A stretch of 64,000 bases of DNA, taken from the NCBI RefSeq assembly GCF_005484985.1, contig NZ_CP027942.1:1240001-1304000 (forward strand). The letters are read 5' to 3'. The translations under genes were made by a program, and so were the position numbers. Every line of letters starts with the position of its first letter. The first letter of the stretch is position 1. The stretch is from Agrococcus sp. SGAir0287 (GTDB lineage Bacteria > Actinomycetota > Actinomycetes > Actinomycetales > Microbacteriaceae). Below are positions 41,664 to 50,545 of this stretch, in pieces. The notes under the pieces were generated by a model. That model was not told the DNA's origin, made no database searches, and was given only the letters and a program-made list of their open reading frames with translations.

Positions 41664-43016
41664 GTGAAGACCACGGTCGAGCAGCTCGAGCCGACGCGCG
41701 CGAAGCTCACCATCGCGGTGACGCCCGAGGAGCTGCGTCCCGCCATCGACGCTGCCTACAAGGAGATCGCGGAGCAGATCCAGATCCCCGGCTTCCGCAA
41801 GGGCAAGGTCCCTGCCGCCATCATCGACCAGCGCATCGGGCGCGACCAGGTGCTGAGCCAGGCCGTGTCGGAGTCGATCGACGAGCACTACCGCGCCGGC
41901 GTGGCCGAGTCCGGCATCAAGCCCCTCGGACGCCCGAGCGCCGACATCGCCACGTGGCCCGAGGTGAAGGACTACTCCGGCGACCTCGTGCTCGAGATCG
42001 AGGTCGACGTCCGCCCCGACTTCGAGATGCCGACCCTCGAGGGTCGCGTCATCGAGGTCGCCCCCGTCGCCATCGGCGACGAGGCCGTCGACGCCGAGCT
42101 CGACACGCTGCGCTCGCGCTTCGGCACGCTCGTCACCGTCGACCGCCCGGCCGCCAAGGGCGACTTCGTGACCCTCGACCTCGTCGCCACGATCGACGGC
42201 GCCGAGGTCGATCGCGCCTCGGGCGTCTCCTACGAGGTCGGCTCGGGCGAGCTGCTCGACGGCATCGACGACGCGGTCGAGACGCTGACGGCCGGCGAGG
42301 AGACCACCTTCACGTCGACGCTCGTCGGCGGCGAGCACGCCGGGGCGGACGCCGAGGTGGCCGTCACGGTCACCGCCGTGAAGGAGCGCGAGCTGCCGGA
42401 GGCGGACGACGACTTCGCGCAGATGGCGAGCCAGTTCGACACGATCGCCGAGCTCCGCGAGGACCTCGCGTCGACCGTGGCGCGCCGCGAGACGCTGCGC
42501 CAGGCGCAGGACGCCCGCCAGGCGCTGCAGGAGGCGCTCGTCGCCGACGCCGACATCCCCGTGCCGACGCAGGCCGTCGAGGACGAGGTGCACCGTCACC
42601 TCGAGAGCGAGAACCGCCTCGAGGACGACGTCCATCGCGCCGAGGTGCAGGAGGAGACGCAGAAGCAGATCCGCTCCGGCATCCTCTTCGATCGCATCGC
42701 CGAGGAGCAGGACCTGCAGGTCTCGCAGACCGAGCTGTCGCAGTACGTCATGCAGATGGCGGCCCAGTACCAGATGCCGCCGCAGGAGCTCGTCGAGATC
42801 CTCCAGCAGAACGGCCAGCTGCCCACGATCCTCGCGGACCTGCTCCGCGGCAAGGCGCTCACGTGGGCGCTCGGCCAGGTCGAGGTCAAGGACGCGAACG
42901 GCGAGACGATCGACCTGTCGGAGTTCACGCAGACGGAGCCCGAGACGACCGAGAGCGACGTCGAGGCGGCCATCCGCCAGGCCGAGGCGCGCATCGCCGC
43001 CGACGCGCAGGACTGA
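41664..43016 (+). CDS. tig: trigger factor
   Basis: A 450-residue ribosome-bound chaperone/prolyl isomerase that meets nascent chains at the exit tunnel. The N-terminal ribosome-binding signature is IPGFRKGKVP at residues 41-50; the FKBP-like PPIase domain (GDFVTLDLVATIDGAEVDRA, then YEVGSGELLDGIDDAVETLT) is in the middle; and a Gln/Glu-rich helical C-terminal chaperone domain follows. GTG 41664 is preceded by AGGAGACG. It starts the tig-clpP1-clpP2 region, typical of actinobacteria, and ends in a very stable terminator. Confidence 0.96.
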   Translation: MKTTVEQLEPTRAKLTIAVTPEELRPAIDAAYKEIAEQIQIPGFRKGKVPAAIIDQRIGRDQVLSQAVSESIDEHYRAGVAESGIKPLGRPSADIATWPEVKDYSGDLVLEIEVDVRPDFEMPTLEGRVIEVAPVAIGDEAVDAELDTLRSRFGTLVTVDRPAAKGDFVTLDLVATIDGAEVDRASGVSYEVGSGELLDGIDDAVETLTAGEETTFTSTLVGGEHAGADAEVAVTVTAVKERELPEADDDFAQMASQFDTIAELREDLASTVARRETLRQAQDARQALQEALVADADIPVPTQAVEDEVHRHLESENRLEDDVHRAEVQEETQKQIRSGILFDRIAEEQDLQVSQTELSQYVMQMAAQYQMPPQELVEILQQNGQLPTILADLLRGKALTWALGQVEVKDANGETIDLSEFTQTEPETTESDVEAAIRQAEARIAADAQD

Positions 43017-43022
43017 CCGGCC

Positions 43023-43056
43023 GAAGGGGCCCGACCGCTCGCGGTCGGGCCCCTTC
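43023..43056 (+). terminator. terminator of tig
   Basis: Perfect 15-base stem (43023-43037 with 43042-43056) and four-base loop CTCG, seven bases after the stop; arms begin GAAGGGGCCC and end GGGCCCCTTC, followed by GTCG instead of a T-run. Confidence 0.85.
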
Positions 43057-43110
43057 GTCGTCCCCGCACGCCTGCGGCGAACAGCGCCCGGGCGGCGCGT
43101 TCCACCCCCA

Positions 43111-43116
43111 TAGGGT
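43111..43116 (+). promoter_or_regulatory. -10 box TAGGGT of clpP1-clpP2
   Basis: TAGGGT precedes the clpP1 start by 23 bases, leaving a short leader with AAGGAG. Confidence 0.5.
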
Positions 43117-43139
43117 TGCACCGAACGAAGGAGCATGAC

Positions 43140-43736
43140 GTGGCTGAAACCGCCTTCCCGCCCACCGTCTTCGACAGGCTGCTGCGAGACCGCATCATCT
43201 GGCTCGGCGAGGACGTGCGCGACGACAACGCGAACGAGATCTGCGCGAAGATCCTGCTGCTCGCGGCCGAGGATCCCAACAAGGACATCTACCTCTACAT
43301 CAACTCGCCCGGCGGCTCGGTCACGGCGGGCATGGCGATCTACGACACCATGCAGTTCGTGCCGAACGACATCGTCACGGTCGGCATCGGCATGGCGGCG
43401 TCCATGGGGCAGCTGCTCCTCACGTCCGGCACGATCGGCAAGCGCTACATCACGCCCAACGCCCGCGTGCTCCTGCACCAGCCGCACGGCGGCTTCGGCG
43501 GCACGTCGAGCGACATCCAGACCCAGGCGCAGCTCATCCTCGACATGAAGCGCCGCCTCGCCGAGATCACGGCCGAGCGCACGGGCAAGACCGTCGAGCA
43601 GGTCAACGCCGACGGCGACCGCGACCGCTGGTTCACGGCGCAGGAGGCGCTCGAGTACGGCTTCGTCGACCACCTCCGCGCGTCGGCGTCCGACGTGTCC
43701 GGCGGTGGCGGCACCGACCAGGAGGAGAACCGATGA
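43140..43736 (+). CDS. clpP1: ATP-dependent Clp protease proteolytic subunit 1
   Basis: A 198-residue serine protease subunit of the Clp machine. The triad Ser88 (GMAASMGQ) and His113 (LLHQPHGG) is visible, with [19 protein letters not shown] between the handle and active site. In actinobacteria ClpP1 and ClpP2 form a mixed tetradecamer fed by ClpX or ClpC. GTG 43140 is chosen with AAGGAG upstream; the ORF could be extended to 43116 without support. The clpP2 start overlaps its stop by four bases. Confidence 0.94.
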   Translation: MAETAFPPTVFDRLLRDRIIWLGEDVRDDNANEICAKILLLAAEDPNKDIYLYINSPGGSVTAGMAIYDTMQFVPNDIVTVGIGMAASMGQLLLTSGTIGKRYITPNARVLLHQPHGGFGGTSSDIQTQAQLILDMKRRLAEITAERTGKTVEQVNADGDRDRWFTAQEALEYGFVDHLRASASDVSGGGGTDQEENR

Positions 43737-44395
43737 CCCCCACGTTCCAGGCCGGCGGCCAGTCGCTCGCCCTGCCGCAGTCGCGCTACATCCTGCCGCA
43801 GTTCGAGGAGCGCACGCCCTACGGCTTCAAGCGCCAGGACCCGTACAACAAGCTCTTCGAGGACCGCATCATCTTCCTCGGCGTGCAGGTCGACGACGCG
43901 TCGGCCGACGACATCATGGCCCAGCTGCTCGTCCTCGAGTCGCAGGACCCCGAGCGCGACATCGTCATGTACATCAACTCGCCCGGCGGCTCGTTCACCG
44001 CCATGACGGCGATCTACGACACGATGCAGTACATCCGTCCGCAGGTGCAGACGGTGTGCCTCGGCCAGGCCGCGTCGGCCGCGGCGGTGCTGCTCGCCGC
44101 CGGCGAGCCCGGCAAGCGCCTGGCGCTGCCGAACGCCCGCATCCTCATCCACCAGCCCGCGACGTCCGACGCGTCGCGCGGCCAGGCCTCGGACATCGAG
44201 ATCCAGGCGCGCGAGGTGCTGCGGATGCGCGAGTGGCTCGAGGAGACGCTCGCGTCGCACACCAAGCAGGAGGTCGCGAAGGTGTCGAAGGACATCGAGC
44301 GCGACACCTTCCTCTCTGCGGAGGAGGCGCGCGAGTACGGCATCATCGACCAGGTGCTCACGTCGCGGAAGACCCAGCCGGCGCTGCTGGGCTGA
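43733..44395 (+). CDS. clpP2: ATP-dependent Clp protease proteolytic subunit 2
   Basis: A 220-residue ClpP paralogue with catalytic Ser115 (GQAASAAAV) and His in [26 protein letters not shown] and [20 protein letters not shown] show the loop differences typical of ClpP2. It is translated from an ATGA overlap with clpP1, so the two subunits are made together. The clpX gene lies downstream across a CopC gene on the other strand. A strong terminator follows. Confidence 0.94.
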   Translation: MTPTFQAGGQSLALPQSRYILPQFEERTPYGFKRQDPYNKLFEDRIIFLGVQVDDASADDIMAQLLVLESQDPERDIVMYINSPGGSFTAMTAIYDTMQYIRPQVQTVCLGQAASAAAVLLAAGEPGKRLALPNARILIHQPATSDASRGQASDIEIQAREVLRMREWLEETLASHTKQEVAKVSKDIERDTFLSAEEAREYGIIDQVLTSRKTQPALLG

Positions 44396-44414
44396 GACCC
44401 TCCCGACCACGCAC

Positions 44415-44441
44415 GAAGGCCCCCGCGACGCGGGGGCCTTC
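44415..44441 (+). terminator. terminator of clpP1-clpP2
   Basis: Perfect 12-base arms GAAGGCCCCCGC and GCGGGGGCCTTC with loop GAC, starting 20 bases after the clpP2 stop and before the convergent CopC-like gene. Confidence 0.8.
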
Positions 44442-44464
44442 GTCGTGCGCCGGTGCGGACGTCG

Positions 44465-45160
44465 TCAGGGTGCGTCGGTCCCGCCGTCGTCGGAGCCCGC
44501 ATCCCTGCCGCGGCGGCCCCGGAGGGTCGCGACGAGCACGCCGACGACGCCCGCGACGAGCGCGAGGCCGATGCCGATCCACGCGAAGGGGGAGAGGCCG
44601 CCCTCGTCGTCGCCGCCGGTGGGCGGCGTCGACGGCGCCGTGCTCGACGACGGCGGCTCGCTCGTCGTCGACGGCTCGGCCGAGGCGGATGCGGAGGGCT
44701 CGGGCGACGCGCTCGGCTCCGCGCTGGGCGACGCGCTCGGCGTCGGCGCGGCGGCACCGCAGACGGGCGCGCCGGCGGTGCCGGGCACCTCGACGGCGTC
44801 GGGTCCGGGCTGCCACGCGAACGTCACGACGCCCTCGATCGGGTGGCCGTCGGCCGAGACGAGCCCGTAGCGCATCGTGTAGAGGCCGGCCTCGCCGAGC
44901 GCCGCGGTCGTCGAGAGCGTGGGGCCCTGCGCGCTCGTGCAGCCGTCGCCGTAGTACAGGCCGGCCTGGTCGGTGATGAGGATGACGTTCGACGTGGAGC
45001 CGTCGATCGCGAGCACGTCCTCGCTCGCCGTCACGGTGAAGGCCGCGGGGACCGACGTGATCGTCGCGCCGTCCTGCGGGTTCGTGTCGACGATCGTCGC
45101 GTGGGCAGGCAGGGGCAGGACGAGCGCCGCGGCGGCGGCGAGGGCGAGGGTCGGGATCAC
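44465..45160 (-). CDS. CopC-domain membrane-anchored protein
   Basis: A 231-residue exported protein: signal peptide, then a CopC domain beginning at the mature N-terminus (AHATIVDTNPQDG, with His as the first copper ligand), RYGLVSADGHPIEGVVTFAW near its end, a long Ser/Pro/Glu linker and one C-terminal helix with a basic tail. CopC proteins bind copper outside the membrane; here it is tethered by the C-terminal helix, as in many actinobacteria, and no CopD is adjacent. GTG 45160 has TAGCGT six bases upstream. Confidence 0.85.
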   Translation of the reverse strand: MIPTLALAAAAALVLPLPAHATIVDTNPQDGATITSVPAAFTVTASEDVLAIDGSTSNVILITDQAGLYYGDGCTSAQGPTLSTTAALGEAGLYTMRYGLVSADGHPIEGVVTFAWQPGPDAVEVPGTAGAPVCGAAAPTPSASPSAEPSASPEPSASASAEPSTTSEPPSSSTAPSTPPTGGDDEGGLSPFAWIGIGLALVAGVVGVLVATLRGRRGRDAGSDDGGTDAP

Positions 45161-45166
45161 GCATCC

Positions 45167-45172
45167 ACGCTA
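45167..45172 (-). promoter_or_regulatory. -10 box TAGCGT, probable leaderless start of the CopC gene
   Basis: On the minus strand TAGCGT ends six bases before GTG 45160. Confidence 0.5.
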
Positions 45173-45275
45173 GCCGCGCGCGTGCCGGCGCGAACCGACG
45201 CCACGCGTCATGCTGCACGATCCTGTCGGCGCGCGGCGCTAGGCTCTCACTCACCGACGGGGAAGGAGCGGTGCC

Positions 45276-46553
<1,278 letters not shown>

Positions 46554-46586
46554 TCCGCACGACTGCGTTCGCGCCGAGGATCGAAG

Positions 46587-46605
46587 TAAGGGTAGCCTTG
46601 CCTGT
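46587..46605. promoter_or_regulatory. IdeR/DtxR-type iron box over the siderophore transporter promoter
   Basis: TAAGGGTAGCCTTGCCTGT matches the 19-base TTAGGTTAGGCTAACCTAA consensus at 12 positions. It contains TAGCCT (46593-46598), which ends seven bases before the GTG at 46606, so repressor binding would cover -10, start site and start codon. Confidence 0.7.
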
Positions 46606-47415
46606 GTGACCGATCCGCAGCGCCTCTCCGCGACCGACCTGCGCCTGGCGTACGGCAGGCGCGACGTCGTGCACGACGCGTCGATCACGCTGGAGCCGGG
46701 GCGCGTGACCGTGCTCGTCGGCCCGAACGGCAGCGGCAAGTCCACGCTCCTGCGCGGGCTCACGAGCCTCCATCGGCCGGCCGACGGCGCGATCGTCTAC
46801 GGCGACGGCACCCTCGCCGCGGACCTCAACGAGCGTCAGCTCGCGCAGCGCGTGGCGATGCTGGCCCAGTCGCGGCCGACGCCGTCGGGCGTCACGGTGC
46901 GCGAGATCGTCGAATACGGGCGCTTCCCGCATCGCGGACGCCTGCGCCGACGCGACCCGGAGGGTGCCGCGATCGTGGACCGGGCCCTCGCGGCGACGGG
47001 CGTCGCCGACCTCGCCGACCGTCCGGTCGCCGAGGTCTCCGGCGGGCAGCGCCAGCGCGTGTGGCTCGCCTCCTGCCTCGCCCAGCACACGGGCATCGTG
47101 CTGCTCGACGAGCCGACCACCTACCTCGACCTGCGCTTCCAGATCGAGATCCTCGACATCGTGCGCGAGCTCGCCGACGACGGCGTGGCAGTGGGCGTGG
47201 TGCTGCACGACCTCGACCAGGCCGCCGACGTGGCCGACGACGCCGTGCTGCTCGTCGACGGCCGCATCGTCGCCTCCGGCGCTCCGCGCGAGGTGCTGAC
47301 CGCCGAGCGCCTGAGCTTGGCGTACGGCGTCGCCATCGACGTCGCGACCGACTCGGATGGGCATCTGCGCATCCGTCCGACGCGTCGCAGGCGACGCATC
47401 CACGCCGCCGCCTGA
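46606..47415 (+). CDS. iron-siderophore ABC transporter ATP-binding protein
   Basis: A 269-residue FecE/FepC-type ATPase: Walker [11 protein letters not shown]-loop [14 protein letters not shown], signature [15 protein letters not shown], Walker [18 protein letters not shown]-loop VVLHDLDQ. The TTYLD Walker B and [12 protein letters not shown] segment are characteristic of siderophore/haem uptake. It begins at GTG 46606 directly on an iron box. The binding lipoprotein and fused permease follow. Confidence 0.92.
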   Translation: MTDPQRLSATDLRLAYGRRDVVHDASITLEPGRVTVLVGPNGSGKSTLLRGLTSLHRPADGAIVYGDGTLAADLNERQLAQRVAMLAQSRPTPSGVTVREIVEYGRFPHRGRLRRRDPEGAAIVDRALAATGVADLADRPVAEVSGGQRQRVWLASCLAQHTGIVLLDEPTTYLDLRFQIEILDIVRELADDGVAVGVVLHDLDQAADVADDAVLLVDGRIVASGAPREVLTAERLSLAYGVAIDVATDSDGHLRIRPTRRRRRIHAAA

Positions 47416-47464
47416 CGCGGCCACCCAGCGGCGCGCATCGGCGCGCCCGACGAGAGGAACGACC

Positions 47465-48439
47465 ATGCGTCGCACCATGACCATGGCGGCCGCTGCGGCC
47501 GCCGTCGCGCTCGCCCTGACGGGCTGCGGCACCACCGAGGCGCCCGAGGAGGAGGGTGCCGCCTCCGGCGACACCGTCACGGTGACGGACGCCCGCGGCG
47601 TCGAGGTCGAGGTCCCGGCGAACGCCGAGCGCGTCGTCGCGCTCGAGTGGGTCGCGGTCGAGCACGTGCAGACGGTCGGCCTCGAGCTCGCCGGCGTCGC
47701 CGACGTCGAGGGCTACGAGGACTGGTCGGGCACGGGCGAGCCGCTCGAGGGCGATCCGGTCGACGTGGGCACGCGCGGCGAGTCGAGCATCGACGCCATC
47801 GCCGAGATCGCGCCCGACCTCATCATCGGCGTGCAGGGCGGCACCGACGAGCAGGTCGAGCAGCTCGAGGCCATCGCCCCCGTCGTCATCCTGCAGGCCG
47901 CCGACGCGTCGGCGCCGCTCGACACGATGCTCTCCGACCTGCGGCTCGTCGGCGAGGCCACGGGCCGCGAGGACGAGGCCGAGGCCGCCATCGCGGACTT
48001 CGAGGCGCACCTCGACGAGCTGGAGACCACGGTCGAGGATGCCGGGCTCGCAGATACGCCCATCGCGCACCTCGACGGGTACGAGAACGGTGGCCAGGTC
48101 GAGATCCGGACCTACGAGGACGGCTCGCTGCTCGCGGCCGCCGCCGATCGCATCGGCTTCGCGAACGCGCTCACGGGCGAGGGCGACCCGCAGTACGGCC
48201 TCGGCATCACGGACGTCGAGGGGCTCACGGACCTCCCCGACGACGCGCAGATCGTCTACATGACGGTCGGCGACCGCGACGTGTTCTCGCAGGACCTGCT
48301 CTCCAACGCGATCTATACGGGACTCGTGGCGGTGCAGGAGGGCCACGTGCACCGTCTGCCCGACGGCATCTGGCTCTTCGGCGGCGTCCACTCGGTGTCC
48401 ATGTACCTCGACGAGCTCGTCGCAGCCGTCCAGGCATGA
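47465..48439 (+). CDS. iron-siderophore ABC transporter substrate-binding lipoprotein
   Basis: A 324-residue FecB/FepB-type protein with lipobox LTGC, then ERVVALEWVAVEHVQTVGLE at the start of the first lobe. Further blocks are IAEIAPDLIIGVQGGTDEQV, QLEAIAPVVIL and LVAVQEGHVHRLPDGIWLFG. Members of this group with the EWVAVE motif bind ferric siderophores such as hydroxamates. GAGAGGAACGACC precedes ATG 47465. The stop overlaps the permease start. Confidence 0.9.
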   Translation: MRRTMTMAAAAAAVALALTGCGTTEAPEEEGAASGDTVTVTDARGVEVEVPANAERVVALEWVAVEHVQTVGLELAGVADVEGYEDWSGTGEPLEGDPVDVGTRGESSIDAIAEIAPDLIIGVQGGTDEQVEQLEAIAPVVILQAADASAPLDTMLSDLRLVGEATGREDEAEAAIADFEAHLDELETTVEDAGLADTPIAHLDGYENGGQVEIRTYEDGSLLAAAADRIGFANALTGEGDPQYGLGITDVEGLTDLPDDAQIVYMTVGDRDVFSQDLLSNAIYTGLVAVQEGHVHRLPDGIWLFGGVHSVSMYLDELVAAVQA

Positions 48440-50511
48440 GCACGGCGACCGCGAGCGCTCCGACGCCGGCGCCCGCGCGGCGCATCGGCGCCGGCGTCGG
48501 AGCGCTCGCGGTCGCCCTCGTCGTGCTCCTCGCGCCCCTGGCCGTCTGGCACCTCTCGCAGGGCACGACGTCGCTCGGCTTCGGCGACGTCGTCGCGTGG
48601 GCGCTCGGCGACCGCACCTCCGACGCGATCCTGCAGGACGGTCGCGTGCCCAGGCTCGCCGCGGCGCTCGTCGTCGGGCTGGCGCTCGGCGTCGCCGGCT
48701 ACGCGATGCAGTCGCTCGTGCGCAACCCGCTCGCGTCGCCCGACACGCTCGCGGTCAACGCCGGGGCCGCAGCCGCGCTCGGCGTCACGGCGGCCCTCGG
48801 CATCACGCTGCCCTTCGTCGGCGGGGCGGCGCTCGCCTTCGTCGGCGGCCTCGCCGCCGCGGCCGTCGTCGTCGCCATCGGGCGCGGCAAGGGGCAGAGC
48901 ACGCGGATGATCCTCGTCGGCACCGCGTTCGCGCTCGCGTTGCAGAGCGTCGTGGTCGTCACGATCCTGCTCGCAGAGCAGCAGACCCGCGGCCTGTACG
49001 CGTGGGGCGTGGGGCGGCTGTCGCAGAACGGCATCGACACCGTCGCGCAGGCGCTGCCCGTCGTCGCCGTGAGCGTCGTCGTGCTGCTGCTCCTCGCACG
49101 CAGGCTCGACCTCCTCGCGCTCGGCGAGGACACGGCCTCGCTGCTCGGGGTCGGGGTGCGCTCGCTGCGCCTCTCCACGCTGCTCGCGGCCGTGCTGCTC
49201 GCGGCGAGCGCCGTCGCGATCGCCGGCCCCATCGGCTTCGTGGGTCTCGCGGCGCCCGCCGCCATCCGACTCCTCGGCTCGCGCGTGTCCGGGCTGCATC
49301 GGCACGTCGTCGCGCTGCCGATCGCGGGCCTCGCGGGCGCGGTGCTCGTCGTGGGCGCCGACGTGCTGCTGCGCGCCGTGCTGCAGGGCCGCGCCTCGCT
49401 CGACGTGCCGACCGGCGTCGTCACGAGCATCCTCGGCGCCGTCTTCCTCGTCGTGCTCGCACGCACGCTGCCGGGCGCGAACCAGGCCGAGCAGATGGCG
49501 GGCCTCGGCGAGCGCTCCGTCTTCCGGCGCGCGTGGATCCCGATGGCGATCGCGGGCGCCGTGCTCGTCGCAGTCGTGGTCGTGGCGCTGCTCGTCGGCG
49601 GGCGCCCGATGCTGCTCGGCGACCTCGTCAACTGGCTGCAGGGCGTCGCCGGCCGCGAGGTCACCCTCGCGCTCGACGTGGGTGCGCCGCGCGTCCTCGC
49701 AGGCGTGCTCGCCGGTGCGGCGCTCGCGCTCGGCGGCTCGCTCGTGCAGACCGTGGCGCGCAACCCGCTCGCCGACCCGTACCTGCTGGGCGTCGCGAAC
49801 GGCGCGGGCCTCGGCGCCGTCACGGTCATCACGCTGTCGGCCGCAGCCTCCGGCTGGCTCATCGCCGGCGGTGCGCTCGTGGGCGCCGTGCTCGCCGCCG
49901 GCATCGTGCTCGCGGTCACGGGCTGGCGGATGCTCGGCACGCTGCGGCTCGTGCTCACGGGCATCGGGGTGAGCGCCGCCTTCGGCGCGCTGACGAGCCT
50001 GCTCATCACGACGACGGATCCGTGGAACGCGTCAAAGGCGATCGTGTGGCTCGGCGGCAGCACCTACGGCCGCGGCTTCGAGGACTCGCTGCCCGTGCTC
50101 GTCGCGATCGTCGTGTGCGGCGCGCTGGCGTGGGGCATGCGGCACGACCTCGACCTCGTGCAGCTCGATCAGGACACGCCACGCCTGCTCGGCGTGCGCC
50201 TCGCACGCATGCAGCTCGTCGCCCTCGTGCTCGCCGTGCTCCTCACGGCGACCGCGGTCGCGGCCGTCGGCGTCGTCGCGTTCGTGGGCCTCATCGCGCC
50301 GCACGCCGCTCGCTCGCTCGTCGGCTCGGCGCACCACCGCTTCGTGCCGCTCGCCATCCTGCTCGGCGCCGCGCTCGTCGGCACCGCCGACCTGCTCGGG
50401 CGACGCCTCATCTTCCCCGAGCAGCTGCCCGCCGGCGTCATGACCGCCATCGTCGGCGTCCCCTACTTCATCCTGCTCGTGCTGCAGTCCAGGCGCGTGC
50501 GCCAGGGCTGA
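48436..50511 (+). CDS. fused FecCD-type siderophore permease
   Basis: A 691-residue protein with two complete FecCD permease units in tandem, each of about eight to ten helices. The first has GLALGVAGYAMQSLVRNPLA and GPIGFVGLAAPAAIRLL; the second has GAALALGGSLVQTVARNPLA and GVVAFVGLIAPHAARSL. The two halves replace the usual FecC/FecD heterodimer and would give the whole membrane channel from one chain. ATG 48436 overlaps the upstream stop. A perfect 30-base inverted repeat sits in the first 27 codons. Confidence 0.92.
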   Translation: MSTATASAPTPAPARRIGAGVGALAVALVVLLAPLAVWHLSQGTTSLGFGDVVAWALGDRTSDAILQDGRVPRLAAALVVGLALGVAGYAMQSLVRNPLASPDTLAVNAGAAAALGVTAALGITLPFVGGAALAFVGGLAAAAVVVAIGRGKGQSTRMILVGTAFALALQSVVVVTILLAEQQTRGLYAWGVGRLSQNGIDTVAQALPVVAVSVVVLLLLARRLDLLALGEDTASLLGVGVRSLRLSTLLAAVLLAASAVAIAGPIGFVGLAAPAAIRLLGSRVSGLHRHVVALPIAGLAGAVLVVGADVLLRAVLQGRASLDVPTGVVTSILGAVFLVVLARTLPGANQAEQMAGLGERSVFRRAWIPMAIAGAVLVAVVVVALLVGGRPMLLGDLVNWLQGVAGREVTLALDVGAPRVLAGVLAGAALALGGSLVQTVARNPLADPYLLGVANGAGLGAVTVITLSAAASGWLIAGGALVGAVLAAGIVLAVTGWRMLGTLRLVLTGIGVSAAFGALTSLLITTTDPWNASKAIVWLGGSTYGRGFEDSLPVLVAIVVCGALAWGMRHDLDLVQLDQDTPRLLGVRLARMQLVALVLAVLLTATAVAAVGVVAFVGLIAPHAARSLVGSAHHRFVPLAILLGAALVGTADLLGRRLIFPEQLPAGVMTAIVGVPYFILLVLQSRRVRQG
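48444..48516. repeat. perfect 30-bp inverted repeat inside the permease 5' end
   Basis: Arms 48444-48473 and 48487-48516 are perfectly complementary over 30 bases, with a 13-base loop (48474-48486). The repeat begins eight bases into the permease coding region. The mRNA would form an extremely stable hairpin right after the start codon. Confidence 0.9.
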
Positions 50512-50515
50512 CGCA

Positions 50516-50545
50516 GCGCCGCGACCTCACTCGAGGCCGCGGCGC
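50516..50545. terminator. hairpin between the permease and M3 peptidase genes
   Basis: Arms GCGCCGCG (50516-50523) and CGCGGCGC (50538-50545) with a 14-base loop lie between the convergent stops. Confidence 0.5.

Noticed and set aside
48225..48617. Leftward open frame whose peptide resembles the permease N-terminus
   Set aside because: The likeness is forced by the 30-bp inverted repeat, which reads nearly the same on both strands.
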